From Galbibacter orientalis DSM 19592 (lineage in GTDB: Bacteria > Bacteroidota > Bacteroidia > Flavobacteriales > Flavobacteriaceae), in the NCBI RefSeq assembly GCF_000260115.1, contig NZ_JH651379.1:2769466-2833465 (forward strand): a DNA stretch of 64,000 nt, in the 5' to 3' direction. The translations under genes and the position numbers were made by a program. Position 1 is the first letter of the stretch. The number at the start of each line of letters is the position of its first letter. The notes under the pieces were generated by a model, which ran no database searches, had not been told where the DNA came from, and saw only the letters and a list, made by a program, of their open reading frames with translations. Of this stretch, positions 45,021 to 54,725 are shown one piece after another.

Positions 45021-46433
45021 CTATTTTTCATCCCATTCTGTGTGGAAAATACCTTCTTGATCTATTCGTTCGTAGGTGTGTGCACCAAAATAATCTCTTT
45101 GCGCCTGTATAAGGTTGGTAGGTAATACTTCACTTCTATACGCATCAAAATAAGCAAGGGTTGTATTGTAAACAGACATAGGGATTCCTTTGTCGATTCC
45201 AATTTTTACTACTTCTCTTATTGCTTTTTGCTGTGTATTTAAAGTAGAAGCAAGACTACTGTCGAGCAATAAGTTTGGTAAGTTTTTATCTGCTTTATAT
45301 GCTTTTCTAAAATCTTCTAAAACGGCAGCACGTATAATACATCCACCACGCCAAATTTTAGCAACTTCTTCTAAATTTAAGCCATAATTAAACTCTTTGG
45401 AAGCAATAGTTAATTGTGCCATTCCTTGTGCATAAATGGTTACCATAGCAAAATGGAAAGCATCTTTAAATAGCGCTACTAGATTTTGATTGCTAACATC
45501 TTTTGCGTCTCCATTCCATGGATACATAGTAGCTGCTTTAACACGCTCTTCTTTATATTTAGATATATCTCGCATAGTTACAGCCAAATCTATAGATGGC
45601 ACTGGAGCTTGAATATCCATTGCATTTTGTGAGGTCCATTTTCCAGTTCCTTTAGATTTTGCAGTATCAGAAATAAGACTAACTAAACGTTTTCCGGTAA
45701 TAGTGTCTTCTTTTTTAAGAATTGCAGCTGTAATTTCTATGAGGTACGATTGTAGCGCTCCTTGATTCCAAGTTTCAAACACCTGTTGAAGCTCGTTATC
45801 TTCAAAATTATATCCACGTTTTAAAACATCATAAGTTTCGGCGATAAGCTGCATAATAGCGTACTCAATACCGTTATGAACCATTTTAACATAGTTTCCT
45901 GCCGAGCCACTTCCGAGGTAAGTAACACAAGGCTCTCCATCTACTTTTGCAGCTACTGCCTCAAAAATAGGGCGTAATCTTTCGTATGCATTTTCATTTC
46001 CACCAGGCATCATACTAGGGCCAAAACGAGCTCCTTTTTCACCTCCAGAAATCCCCATTCCGAAGTAATTAATACCTTTTGCATTTAATTCTTTAACACG
46101 TCTATTGGTATCTTCAAAGTAAGAATTCCCTCCGTCAACAACAATATCACCTTCTTCTAAATGTGGTAAAATTGAATTAATAACGCTGTCTACAGGTTTT
46201 CCTGCTGGAACCAAAAGCATAATAGCTCTTGGTTTTTTTATAAGTTGAATAAACTCTTTAGTATCTGTAGTTCCTTTAATTGTATGTTTTTCGTCGGCTT
46301 CATTTTCAAGGGAAGCTGCTTTTTCGGCATCTAGGTCTAAACCTGCAACAGAGAAACCATGATCTGCCATATTTAGCAAAAGATTTCTTCCCATAACACC
46401 AAGACCAACCATACCAAAATCAAAATTTTCCAT
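45021..46433 (-). CDS. gnd: 6-phosphogluconate dehydrogenase (decarboxylating)
   Basis: 470 aa, dimeric long form. NADP motif GLGVMGRNLLLNMADHGF, substrate motif GMGISGGEKGARFGPSMMPGG, catalytic Lys/His region NYVKMVHNGIEYAIMQ. It converts 6-phosphogluconate to ribulose-5-phosphate. 12 bp after rpiB. Confidence 0.96.
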   Translation of the reverse strand: MENFDFGMVGLGVMGRNLLLNMADHGFSVAGLDLDAEKAASLENEADEKHTIKGTTDTKEFIQLIKKPRAIMLLVPAGKPVDSVINSILPHLEEGDIVVDGGNSYFEDTNRRVKELNAKGINYFGMGISGGEKGARFGPSMMPGGNENAYERLRPIFEAVAAKVDGEPCVTYLGSGSAGNYVKMVHNGIEYAIMQLIAETYDVLKRGYNFEDNELQQVFETWNQGALQSYLIEITAAILKKEDTITGKRLVSLISDTAKSKGTGKWTSQNAMDIQAPVPSIDLAVTMRDISKYKEERVKAATMYPWNGDAKDVSNQNLVALFKDAFHFAMVTIYAQGMAQLTIASKEFNYGLNLEEVAKIWRGGCIIRAAVLEDFRKAYKADKNLPNLLLDSSLASTLNTQQKAIREVVKIGIDKGIPMSVYNTTLAYFDAYRSEVLPTNLIQAQRDYFGAHTYERIDQEGIFHTEWDEK

Positions 46434-46445
46434 AACCTACTATTG

Positions 46446-46910
46446 TTAATTTATTTCTTTAAAGTTATTTTTTTCAATTTCTAAAACCTTATTTAATCTT
46501 CTTTTAAAGCGTTCTTCTTCATGGAAGGTGGCATTTAAAAAAGTTTCTGTGAGCTCCCAAATTAAAGCAGAACCAATTACACGTCCTCCAAGGCACATAA
46601 GATTCATGTTGTCATGCTCAACACCTTGATGAGCAGAATAATTTTCGGTAATTAACGTAGCACGAACCCCCGAAAATTTATTAGCAGCAATAGAAACCCC
46701 AACCCCGCTTCCACAGATGGCAATTCCTCTTTCTATTTTTCCTTCTGAAATAGCTTTGGCTAAAGGAATAATAATATCAGAATAATCATCAGTAGCATCG
46801 TAAGAAAAAGCGCCGAAATCTTCAAAAGAATACTTATTGTCCTTTAAAAGTTGTTTTAATTCTTCTTTTTTCTCAAATCCTGCATGGTCGGCTGTTATTC
46901 CTATTTTCAC
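46446..46910 (-). CDS. rpiB: Ribose-5-phosphate isomerase B / RpiB-LacAB family
   Basis: 154 aa with TADHAGFEKKEELK, the catalytic Cys in AICGSGVGVSIAANK and the anion-binding HDNMNLMCLGGRVIG. First gene of a four-gene operon covering the whole oxidative branch, so it interconverts ribulose- and ribose-5-phosphate. Family members acting on allose or galactose phosphates exist, but the operon argues against that. Confidence 0.93.
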   Translation of the reverse strand: MKIGITADHAGFEKKEELKQLLKDNKYSFEDFGAFSYDATDDYSDIIIPLAKAISEGKIERGIAICGSGVGVSIAANKFSGVRATLITENYSAHQGVEHDNMNLMCLGGRVIGSALIWELTETFLNATFHEEERFKRRLNKVLEIEKNNFKEIN

Positions 46911-47030
46911 TTAAAAATATTTATGAATTTCAAAAAGACGTTAGAAAGTATAAAATTAAGTATTTCTAGATGATTAGCGTAATTTTATTTAGTTATATAA
47001 CGATAGTTTAATCAAATAGTGATTTATTTA

Positions 47031-47106
47031 AATCCTTCACAGAGGGTTTAATTCTCCGAAGTTTGTTTTGAGCTTGTCCAAGAGCTCTGCGTTAAAATGA
47101 GTTAAA
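47031..47106. repeat. Dispersed intergenic repeat (divergent copy 2)
   Basis: CAGAGGGTTTAATTCTCCGA and AGCTTGTCCAAGAGCTCTGC echo the elements at 23691 and 54531 with many changes. The rest of the 46911-47206 gap shows no gene. Confidence 0.45.
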
Positions 47107-47206
47107 AGTTTTTCGAGAGAATACCTAGTGGCTTCTCTGAGATAGTTTACTTCTTGGTTGTGTTATATAAAAAGGTTAGCTAATTTTATGGCTTTAATTT
47201 TTTATA

Positions 47207-47686
47207 ATGAATAAGAAGCACGAATACAAAGCATCAATATTGTGGCCTGTAGCGCAGGGAGGGAGTACAAAAGATTATAAATCTTATTCCCGAAATCATA
47301 TAGTATCGATTGAAGGGAAACCTACTATTTTAGCCTCTTCGGATGTTGCTTTTAGGGGAGATATGGAACGGCATAATCCTGAAGATTTGTTTCTATCGTC
47401 TATAGCTAGTTGCCATATGCTTTGGTATTTACATTTTTGTGCCACTTCTGGGATTGAAGTGTTGAATTATACTGATACTGCTTATGGAGTTATGGAAGAA
47501 GAAAAAAATGGTAGTGGAAAATTTACCAAGGTAATTCTGAATCCTATTGTTACAGTTTCCGACATTTCTATAAAAGAAAAAGCTATAAAACTACATCATA
47601 AAGCAAATGAATATTGTTTTATAGCTAATTCTTGTAATTTCATTATTGAGCATAAGCCCATTATTAAAATTAAAGAAATAGAATAA
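47207..47686 (+). CDS. OsmC-family protein
   Basis: 159 aa with the two reactive cysteines of Ohr/OsmC proteins: SSIASCHMLWYLHF (about 64-77) and ANEYCFIANSCNF (about 134-146). It probably reduces organic hydroperoxides. The His at the end of SCH replaces the usual SGCF-type context, placing it in the YhfA/OsmC subgroup rather than Ohr. Stand-alone gene. Confidence 0.85.
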   Translation: MNKKHEYKASILWPVAQGGSTKDYKSYSRNHIVSIEGKPTILASSDVAFRGDMERHNPEDLFLSSIASCHMLWYLHFCATSGIEVLNYTDTAYGVMEEEKNGSGKFTKVILNPIVTVSDISIKEKAIKLHHKANEYCFIANSCNFIIEHKPIIKIKEIE

Positions 47687-47690
47687 TTTC

Positions 47691-48794
47691 TTATTTTGTT
47701 TTTAACATTTCTGGAGTAGCAACAGTTCTAAAACCAAGGTGCTCCTGTCCAGAATCTAGGGCTGTAGCCATTCTTGCAGAAATGCGGTAACTAGAACAGT
47801 ACGTATCGCTACATAAAAAAGACCCTCCTTTAATTACTTTTTCCTGAACATAACGATTGTTTGGGTTGTAGGCTTTAGTTGCTCCTTGAGGATTTACAAC
47901 AAGACCTTGTTCTAACATTTCTCCGTAATAGTTTACATTAAACCAATCTTGAGTCCATTCCCAAACATTTCCAGACATTTCATAAAGTCCATATGCGTTT
48001 GGAGGAAAAGATTTTACGGGTGCTTTGTTTTCATAACCGTCAGCTTTGTTGTTAGTTGTAGGAAATTCTCCATTCCATGTATTTGCTTGAGCGGTTAATT
48101 TTGATTTATCTTCTCCCCAAGCATACATTGAGTTATTAACCCCTCCATGAGCGGCTAATTCCCATTCCGATTCTGTAGGAAGTCTTCTTCCTGCCCATTC
48201 ACAATAGGCTATTGCATCTTCATAAGCTATATGTACTACAGGGTAATCTCCTTTTCCTTCAATAGAACTATCAGGGCCTTTAGGATGCTTCCAATCGGCA
48301 CCAATTTTCCATTCCCACCATTGAGAAAAATCGTATAAATTAGGCACACTTGTTTTTGTTTTTTTGAAGATAAGTGAACCCGGTTGGAGAATAGAATCGT
48401 GAGGCTTAGGAGTTCCAGGAGGAACTTGTTTCTTTATCTCTTCCCATTCAATTGCTCTTTCCGCTACAGTTTTGTATCCGGTAGCGGCTACAAACTTTGC
48501 ATATTCATCATTTGTAACTTCGGTAACATCCATAAAAAAGCCATCTACTTCCACAGGATGCGCAGGTTTTTCATGATTTAAAGCAAACTTATCATCACTT
48601 CTTGCACCTTGGGTATAACTGCCTCCAGGAATCCAAACCATGCCTTCTGGAGTTTTAATATCCTTAGGTTTTTCAATAGCAATAGTAGCGGTTTCTTTAG
48701 ATTCAAGAACTTCAGAAGTTGCTGTTTTATTTTCTTTACATTGTGTAGTTAAAATTCCAATATAAAGAATGGAAAGGAAACGAAATACCTTCAT
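47691..48794 (-). CDS. Formylglycine-generating-enzyme-like lipoprotein (SUMF1 family)
   Basis: Lipoprotein signal (LTTQCKEN) then an FGE-sulfatase domain: GMVWIPGGSYTQGA, VTNDEYAKFVAATGYKT, GRRLPTESEWELAAHGG, GNVWEWTQDWF, and GGSFLCSDTYCSSYRISARM. The last motif carries the Cys pair (CxxxxC) that binds copper in true FGEs, whereas many SUMF1-like proteins lack it. It may activate sulfatases in the periplasm by converting Cys/Ser to formylglycine. No sulfatase gene is in the window. Confidence 0.88.
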   Translation of the reverse strand: MKVFRFLSILYIGILTTQCKENKTATSEVLESKETATIAIEKPKDIKTPEGMVWIPGGSYTQGARSDDKFALNHEKPAHPVEVDGFFMDVTEVTNDEYAKFVAATGYKTVAERAIEWEEIKKQVPPGTPKPHDSILQPGSLIFKKTKTSVPNLYDFSQWWEWKIGADWKHPKGPDSSIEGKGDYPVVHIAYEDAIAYCEWAGRRLPTESEWELAAHGGVNNSMYAWGEDKSKLTAQANTWNGEFPTTNNKADGYENKAPVKSFPPNAYGLYEMSGNVWEWTQDWFNVNYYGEMLEQGLVVNPQGATKAYNPNNRYVQEKVIKGGSFLCSDTYCSSYRISARMATALDSGQEHLGFRTVATPEMLKTK

Positions 48795-48919
48795 TTTTTA
48801 CTTTTTAAGTTGAATTATACCAAACTTACGAAAGTCTTTTTTAAAAATACTTATGTTTTTAGTAGTGTTGTAAGATTTATTTTACGCCCAAGCTATTAAC
48901 GATACTATGTTTGTAATAA

Positions 48920-50224
48920 CTATAAAGGTAAACTTCCAGATAGGGCTTTTAAAGCTATTTCTGATAGTTTAGCTTGAAAATTAGCATTGCTAAATCGTAA
49001 TTGTGCATTTATATAATTAAGCTGAGCTGTTCTAAATTCTATAGTAGGAATAGCTCCAATACGATATTTCTGCATTGTTATTTCCAAGTTTTCTTTTGCA
49101 ATGGCTTCATTATTTTGCTCTAATTCTATAAGGTCTAAATTAGTTTGATAGGTTTGGTAAGCTATGCTTAGTTGAGATAATAAAGCTTTTTCTTGTTGTT
49201 CAATAAGAAGTTTGCTGTTATCTATTTTCAGTTTAGCTATTTTTTCACTTCTGTTTTGATTGAAACCATCAAATACATTTACATTCACTCTAAAACCATA
49301 ATTTAATCCATGAGCAGAAGAACTCGTTGTAAATCCTAAACTAGATTCAGAATCGCTAAAATTATACCCAGTAGTTGCAACTAGGGTAGGGTATCTTAAT
49401 GCACGAGTCTGCTTTAAATCGAGTTCTGCAATTCGTTTATTTATAACCTGAGCCATCAACTCTGGATTGTTTTCTTTTGCTGTGGTTTCAAGATTAGGGA
49501 GAAACAAACTATTATCAACAAGAATTTCATCAACTACTTTAAATGCGGTTTTTTCATCACGAGCTAGAAGTTGATTTAGTTCTACTTTTGTATTTGCATA
49601 AAGCTCTTTTTGACGGAGCATTAATGTTTGGTCTGTATTTAAATCTACTTTTGCATTTAAAACTTCTAGTTTAGAAGCTTTTCCAATGGTAAATCTATTT
49701 TGGGCAAGATCCACACGTTGCTGAGAGATCACTAGCGTGCTATCCAAAGCAGAAAGCTGTTGCTGTTGCTGAACAAGATCGTAATACGTTATTAAAACAT
49801 TACTAACATTGGTGAGGATTGATTTTTGTAGTTCAACATCTCCAAGCTTTTTATTTTCTTTGAGTTGGTCATACTTTGCAAACATTTTAAAACCATCAAA
49901 AAGAGTCCAATCCATAGCAACTCCATAGCTTAAGCTATTATTTTTTGCATCTTCTAATGAGTTTTCAGTTCCGTCTGAACGTACTTGCGATAAATTCTGA
50001 ATGCTATTATTGTCGTTTAGGGTACCATATACTTGAGGCAACATTCCAGCAAAACCTAGAGAAGTACTAATTTCATCAATTTCTAAATCGTTTTTTGCAA
50101 GTCTAATTTCGTAATTGTTTTCTAGCGCAATTTGTATAGCATTTTCTGCGGAAAGAGTTTCTTGTGCCCTTCCGTAGCATACAATAAAAACTAAAAGTAA
50201 TAATATGGAAAATTGTTTGTTCAT
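48920..50224 (-). CDS. TolC-family outer-membrane efflux protein
   Basis: 434 aa, signal peptide ending CYGRAQ, two repeats of the coiled-coil hairpin plus barrel strands (ENNYEIRLAKNDLEIDEIS; KENLEITMQKYRIGAIPTIEFRTAQLNYINAQ). Forms the outer-membrane duct of the tripartite pump encoded just upstream. 3 bp after the RND gene. Confidence 0.92.
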   Translation of the reverse strand: MNKQFSILLLLVFIVCYGRAQETLSAENAIQIALENNYEIRLAKNDLEIDEISTSLGFAGMLPQVYGTLNDNNSIQNLSQVRSDGTENSLEDAKNNSLSYGVAMDWTLFDGFKMFAKYDQLKENKKLGDVELQKSILTNVSNVLITYYDLVQQQQQLSALDSTLVISQQRVDLAQNRFTIGKASKLEVLNAKVDLNTDQTLMLRQKELYANTKVELNQLLARDEKTAFKVVDEILVDNSLFLPNLETTAKENNPELMAQVINKRIAELDLKQTRALRYPTLVATTGYNFSDSESSLGFTTSSSAHGLNYGFRVNVNVFDGFNQNRSEKIAKLKIDNSKLLIEQQEKALLSQLSIAYQTYQTNLDLIELEQNNEAIAKENLEITMQKYRIGAIPTIEFRTAQLNYINAQLRFSNANFQAKLSEIALKALSGSLPL

Positions 50225-50226
50225 TT

Positions 50227-53200
50227 TTATAGGTTTTCTAGCGCATCAAATTCAGGTCTATGTTTTTTATTTCTGGACCACATGGAATAAATAGCAGGAA
50301 TAATAAATAATGTTAGAACTAAGGAAAACATAGTTCCTCCAATAATAACAACTCCCATTCCAATTCTACTAGTAGAAGCAGCTCCAAGCGATAAAGCAAT
50401 AGGCAATGCACCTAAGGCAATTGTAAGACTCGTCATTAAAATAGGGCGTAGTCTCGATTCTGCAGCTTGGATAATAGCCTCGCCTTTTGGAATCCCTTCT
50501 TCTCTTAATTGATTGGCAAATTCAACAATTAGAATTCCGTTTTTGGTAACTAATCCAATAAGCATAATAGTTCCTATTTGGCTAAAAATATTCCAAGTTT
50601 GACCGAAAATCCATAAGGAGAACATAGCTCCAGCAACTGCCATTGGAACTGTAAGAATTATAATTAATGGGTCTATAAAACTCTCAAATTGGGCTGCCAA
50701 AATCAAGAAAATTAATAATAAAGCCAATCCAAAAGCATACATAGTATTGGAGCTACTTTCAACAAAATCTCTAGATTCTCCACCCAAATCGGTAGTAAAC
50801 GACTCATCCAATACTTTTTCTTTAATAGAATTCATAGCGTCAATCCCATCACTAATACTCATTCCGGGAGCTAAATTAGCAGACACTGTAGCAGATAAAT
50901 ATCTATTGTTATGGAATAATTGTGGCGGACTACTATGCTCTGATGTGGTTACTAAATTATCAAGCTGAATTAAAAGGCCATCTTTATTTTTAACAAAGAT
51001 TGAAGTTAAATCTGTAGGTGCATTTCTATCTTTTTTATCAAATTGACCTATTACCTGATATTGTTTTCCATTCATCAAAAAATATCCGAAGCGTTGTCCA
51101 CTAAGAGAGAGTTGTAATGTTTGAGCAACATCTCTAACAGAAACTCCTAAGCTTTCTGCTTTTTCTCTATTAATGGTTACATAAATTTCGGGTTTATTAA
51201 ATTTAAGGTCAACATCGGTATATGAAAAAGTAGGGTTTTTTTCGGCTTCCTTCATAAATTCAGGAATCTTTTCTTCTAACTTTTCAAAATTTGGTGCTTG
51301 AATAATATATTGAATAGGAGGACCGCCTCTTCTGTTAACAGAAATGGTAGGTTTTTCGGAAACATTTGTTTTTGCTCCAACATAACTTTTGGTCCAATCT
51401 CCAAGATTATCTGCAATTTCATGTTGAGAGCGCTCTCTTTCATGAATATCCTTTAAAGCTATAAACGCTCTTCCACTATTTACAGAAGAAGATCCAAAAC
51501 CAGGAGAGGTAAGAATTAAACTCACTTTTTTTTCTGGAACAGAATCGTTTATAAGCTTAGTAATATGGGTCATATATTGATCCATATATTCATAAGAAGA
51601 ACCTTCTGGAGCTGTAATACTTAAACTTACAAAACCACGGTCTTCATAAGGAGCTGTTTCTTTTTGCAGGATGTTGTAAAAAAGGCCAATCATTCCAATG
51701 CAGACTAATAAGATCGGAAAACTCAACCATTTACGTTTCATAAAACTACTTAAAGAACTGGCATAGCTTTTATTCATCTGAATAAAATAAGGCTCGGTAA
51801 GATTGTAGAATTTAGTATGTTTTTGTTTTCCACCTTTCATTAAATACGCATTCAGCATCGGGGTAAGAGTTAACGATACAAATGCCGATACTAAAACAGC
51901 TGCAGCAAGTACAACCCCAAACTCTCTAAATAAGCGACCAACAAAGCCTTCAAGGAAAATAACAGGAAGAAAAACAGCAGCTAAGGTTACAGAGATAGAA
52001 ATTACAGCAAAGAAAATTTCATTAGAACCTTTTATAGCAGCTTCTATAGGACTCATCCCTTCTTCCACCTTTTTATAAATGTTTTCGGTAACTACAATTC
52101 CGTCATCTACCACCAATCCAGTTGCTAAAACAATAGCTAAAAGGGTGAGTACATTTATGGAATATCCTAATGCCCACATTATAAAAAATGTAGCAATTAA
52201 AGAAACAGGAATATCTATTAATGGACGAAGCGCCATTGACCAATTTCTGAAGAATAAGAAAATTACTAAAACAACAAGAATGATAGAAATTAATAGAGTT
52301 TCAGCAACTTCAGTAACCGCTTTTTTCACGAAAACAGTGTCGTCAATTACTACATTCAATTTAAAACCTTCAGGAAGATCTTTTTTAAGCTGTTCGTATT
52401 CTTTATAAAAAGCATCCGCTATATCAAGATAATTTGTACCTGGCTGTGGAATTACAGCTACAGCAACCATAGGCTGACCAGAATCGCTCATTTTGGTCTC
52501 CATATTTTCACCTTCTAAAGTGGCTTTTCCTACATCGCTAAAACGAACTACTTTTTCACCATCAGCTAAAATAATAATATTGTCAAATCCTTCTTCAGTA
52601 GAAAGATTTCCAATAGTTTTTACTGTTAGTTCTGTATTGTTACCAGTTAATTTTCCTGACGGAAGTTCTACATTTTGCGCTAAAAGTGCGGTACGTACAT
52701 CTCCAACTGTAGCACCATAAGATGCAAGTTTTATAGGGTCTATCCATAGGCGCATGGCGTACTTTCTTTGTCCCCAAATTTGTACACTACTTACTCCCTG
52801 AATGGTTTCTATACGTTGTGCAATAACATTTTCTGCATAATCAGAAAGTTCAAGGATGTTTTTAGTATCGCTCTGTACGGTCATTGATAAAATCCGTTGC
52901 GCATCTGCATCCGCTTTTGAAACTACTGGTGGCGCATCTATATCGTCTGGGAGACTACGTACTGCTTGCGATACTTTATCGCGCACATCATTAGCTGCTT
53001 CTTCTAAGTTTTTATCTAAATTGAATTCAATATTTATTCTACTAGAACCTTGAATACTCGAAGAGGTAATATTTCTAATACCATCAATTGAGTTGATAGA
53101 TTTTTCTAGTGGTTCTGTAATCTGAGATTCAATAATATCTGCATTTGCACCAGCATAATTGGTTCTAACAGATACTTGTGCAGGATCAATAGAAGGGAAC

Positions 53201-53307
53201 TCTCGAATCCCTAAAAAAGTATAACCAATTATTCCAAATAGAATAATGGTAATGTTCATTACAATGGTAAGAACAGGCCGTTTTATGCTTAAGGTAGAAA
53301 GATTCAT
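50227..53307 (-). CDS. RND multidrug efflux transporter (AcrB/HAE1 type)
   Basis: 1026 aa, 12 membrane helices with two large periplasmic loops. The TM4 proton-relay Asp pair lies in TGLVVDDGIVVTENIY, and FREFGVVLAAAVLVSAFVSLTLTPML marks the TM5-6 signature. N-terminal SIKRPVLTIVMNITIILFG is typical. Its stop side abuts the TolC gene and its start overlaps the adaptor by 4 bp. Substrates unknown. Confidence 0.94.
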   Translation of the reverse strand: MNLSTLSIKRPVLTIVMNITIILFGIIGYTFLGIREFPSIDPAQVSVRTNYAGANADIIESQITEPLEKSINSIDGIRNITSSSIQGSSRINIEFNLDKNLEEAANDVRDKVSQAVRSLPDDIDAPPVVSKADADAQRILSMTVQSDTKNILELSDYAENVIAQRIETIQGVSSVQIWGQRKYAMRLWIDPIKLASYGATVGDVRTALLAQNVELPSGKLTGNNTELTVKTIGNLSTEEGFDNIIILADGEKVVRFSDVGKATLEGENMETKMSDSGQPMVAVAVIPQPGTNYLDIADAFYKEYEQLKKDLPEGFKLNVVIDDTVFVKKAVTEVAETLLISIILVVLVIFLFFRNWSMALRPLIDIPVSLIATFFIMWALGYSINVLTLLAIVLATGLVVDDGIVVTENIYKKVEEGMSPIEAAIKGSNEIFFAVISISVTLAAVFLPVIFLEGFVGRLFREFGVVLAAAVLVSAFVSLTLTPMLNAYLMKGGKQKHTKFYNLTEPYFIQMNKSYASSLSSFMKRKWLSFPILLVCIGMIGLFYNILQKETAPYEDRGFVSLSITAPEGSSYEYMDQYMTHITKLINDSVPEKKVSLILTSPGFGSSSVNSGRAFIALKDIHERERSQHEIADNLGDWTKSYVGAKTNVSEKPTISVNRRGGPPIQYIIQAPNFEKLEEKIPEFMKEAEKNPTFSYTDVDLKFNKPEIYVTINREKAESLGVSVRDVAQTLQLSLSGQRFGYFLMNGKQYQVIGQFDKKDRNAPTDLTSIFVKNKDGLLIQLDNLVTTSEHSSPPQLFHNNRYLSATVSANLAPGMSISDGIDAMNSIKEKVLDESFTTDLGGESRDFVESSSNTMYAFGLALLLIFLILAAQFESFIDPLIIILTVPMAVAGAMFSLWIFGQTWNIFSQIGTIMLIGLVTKNGILIVEFANQLREEGIPKGEAIIQAAESRLRPILMTSLTIALGALPIALSLGAASTSRIGMGVVIIGGTMFSLVLTLFIIPAIYSMWSRNKKHRPEFDALENL

Positions 53308-54383
53308 GGGGTTTCTGAACTAGCGTCTTGGGTTAAATTAACTTTAATAGGAGTGCCGTTATTAATGGCCATTACTCCATATGTTAAAATGGTATCTCCA
53401 GACTTAAGTCCAGAAATTATTCGGATTGAATTAGCAGTTCGTGATCCCGTTTTAACTTCTATCTCTTGCGCTTTACCATTATGAGCCACAAATATTTTTT
53501 TACCATTCTGAATAGGGATTAATGCTTCGGTGGGAACCATTAATGCATCTGGAACGGTTTCTAAAGGTAAAAGTACATTTACATACATTCCAGGGTATAA
53601 ATTTCCTTCAGAATTATCTGTTATGGCTCGTATTTTTAAAGTTCTGGTAGCAATATCAACTTCTGGTTCTATGGCGTAAATTTCTGCGGTATATTCTTTA
53701 TTAGAACTGGTAGTTGTAAATGTAAATGCTCCATTTAGTCTCATTCTAGAAGCATATTTTTCAGGAATAGAAAATGTAAGTTTTAATTTAGTAGTGTTTA
53801 CTAGTTTAGCAATCATTGTAGTTGGGGTAACATAACTTCCTTTAGAAATAGAGCGTAATCCAATAGTTCCAGAAAATGGAGCTCGGATAGAAGTTTTAGA
53901 AAGTTGCGCGGCTATCAAATCAGATTCGGCTTTGGCAGATTGAAAATCGGCACTAGCTACATCATATTCTTCCTGACTTATGGCTTGTTTTTCTAGGAGA
54001 AGTTTGGCTCTCCTTTCATTTTCTGAAGCTAATTTTTGTGCGGTTTCTACTTTAGATAATTGTGCACGTAATTCAATATCATTAACCTTAATTAATATTT
54101 GTCCTTCGTTAACTTTACTTCCTTCATCAAAATTAATACTTTGAACAACCCCAGTAACCTCACTTCGGATATCTACTTGCTCATTTGCCTCTAAAGAGCC
54201 CGAAAGCGATAAATTATCTTTGAATTCTTGCGGTTTTAAAATCATTCCTTTTACGGTAACAGGGGCGCTGTTTTTAGCTTTGGAATTGCTACCATTTTCA
54301 TTATTGTTTTTATTTATTCGATAGGCAATAAGTCCGCCAATACCAATAAGTAATAGGAGGTAGATAATATGTTTAATTTTCAT
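53304..54383 (-). CDS. RND efflux periplasmic adaptor (membrane fusion protein)
   Basis: 359 aa with an N-terminal anchor (IIYLLLLIGIGGLIAYRI), split lipoyl domain (VDIRSEVTGVVQSINFDEGSKV / TSIRAPFSGTIGLRSISKGSYV), coiled-coil hairpin between (about 95-140), and beta-barrel/MP domains. It bridges the RND pump and TolC. First gene of the operon. Confidence 0.94.
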   Translation of the reverse strand: MKIKHIIYLLLLIGIGGLIAYRINKNNNENGSNSKAKNSAPVTVKGMILKPQEFKDNLSLSGSLEANEQVDIRSEVTGVVQSINFDEGSKVNEGQILIKVNDIELRAQLSKVETAQKLASENERRAKLLLEKQAISQEEYDVASADFQSAKAESDLIAAQLSKTSIRAPFSGTIGLRSISKGSYVTPTTMIAKLVNTTKLKLTFSIPEKYASRMRLNGAFTFTTTSSNKEYTAEIYAIEPEVDIATRTLKIRAITDNSEGNLYPGMYVNVLLPLETVPDALMVPTEALIPIQNGKKIFVAHNGKAQEIEVKTGSRTANSIRIISGLKSGDTILTYGVMAINNGTPIKVNLTQDASSETP

Positions 54384-54530
54384 AAGGAGTACTAATTAGC
54401 AGGTATTTAAATAGGTTTGTTATAAATTTTAGTTATAGGGATTGCTAAGAACTTATAGAATCTTCAAAAAGAATAGTATTTTGTCAATTTGACAAGTTAA
54501 AGTTTGTTAAAGTTTTAATTTTAACTTTTT

Positions 54531-54606
54531 GAATCTCTCATTGAGGGTTTTATTCACCAGAGCCTGTCCTGAATATCTTGAAGGGTTCCACGTCGAAATG
54601 GATTAA
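54531..54606. repeat. Dispersed intergenic repeat (copy 3)
   Basis: CTCATTGAGGGTTTTATTCA, then CCAGAGCCTGTCCTGA and CGTCGAAATGGATTAA, about 80% like 23691-23767 in the same orientation. Confidence 0.7.
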
Positions 54607-54613
54607 GAATAAT

Positions 54614-54703
54614 AAGAGGCTGTCTAAAAAATAATTAAACTCTAAATAATCCTTCGACAAGCTCAGGATGACATTTAGAGTTTAATTACTTTTTAGACCT
54701 CTT
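54614..54703. repeat. 90-bp palindromic element
   Basis: AAGAGG...GTCTAAAAAATAATTAAA and its complement TTTAATTACTTTTTAGAC...CCTCTT flank the core AATCCTTCGACAAGCTCAGG. The stem is over 30 bp with few mismatches. The core and one arm recur in inverted orientation at 42570-42612. Confidence 0.85.
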
Positions 54704-54725
54704 AATGATGTAGTATTGATTATAA

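Larger units (their letters stand above)
54384..54725. other. Intergenic region with two repeat elements
   Basis: No gene. It holds the dispersed repeat copy at 54531-54606 and the large palindrome at 54614-54703. Confidence 0.7.
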
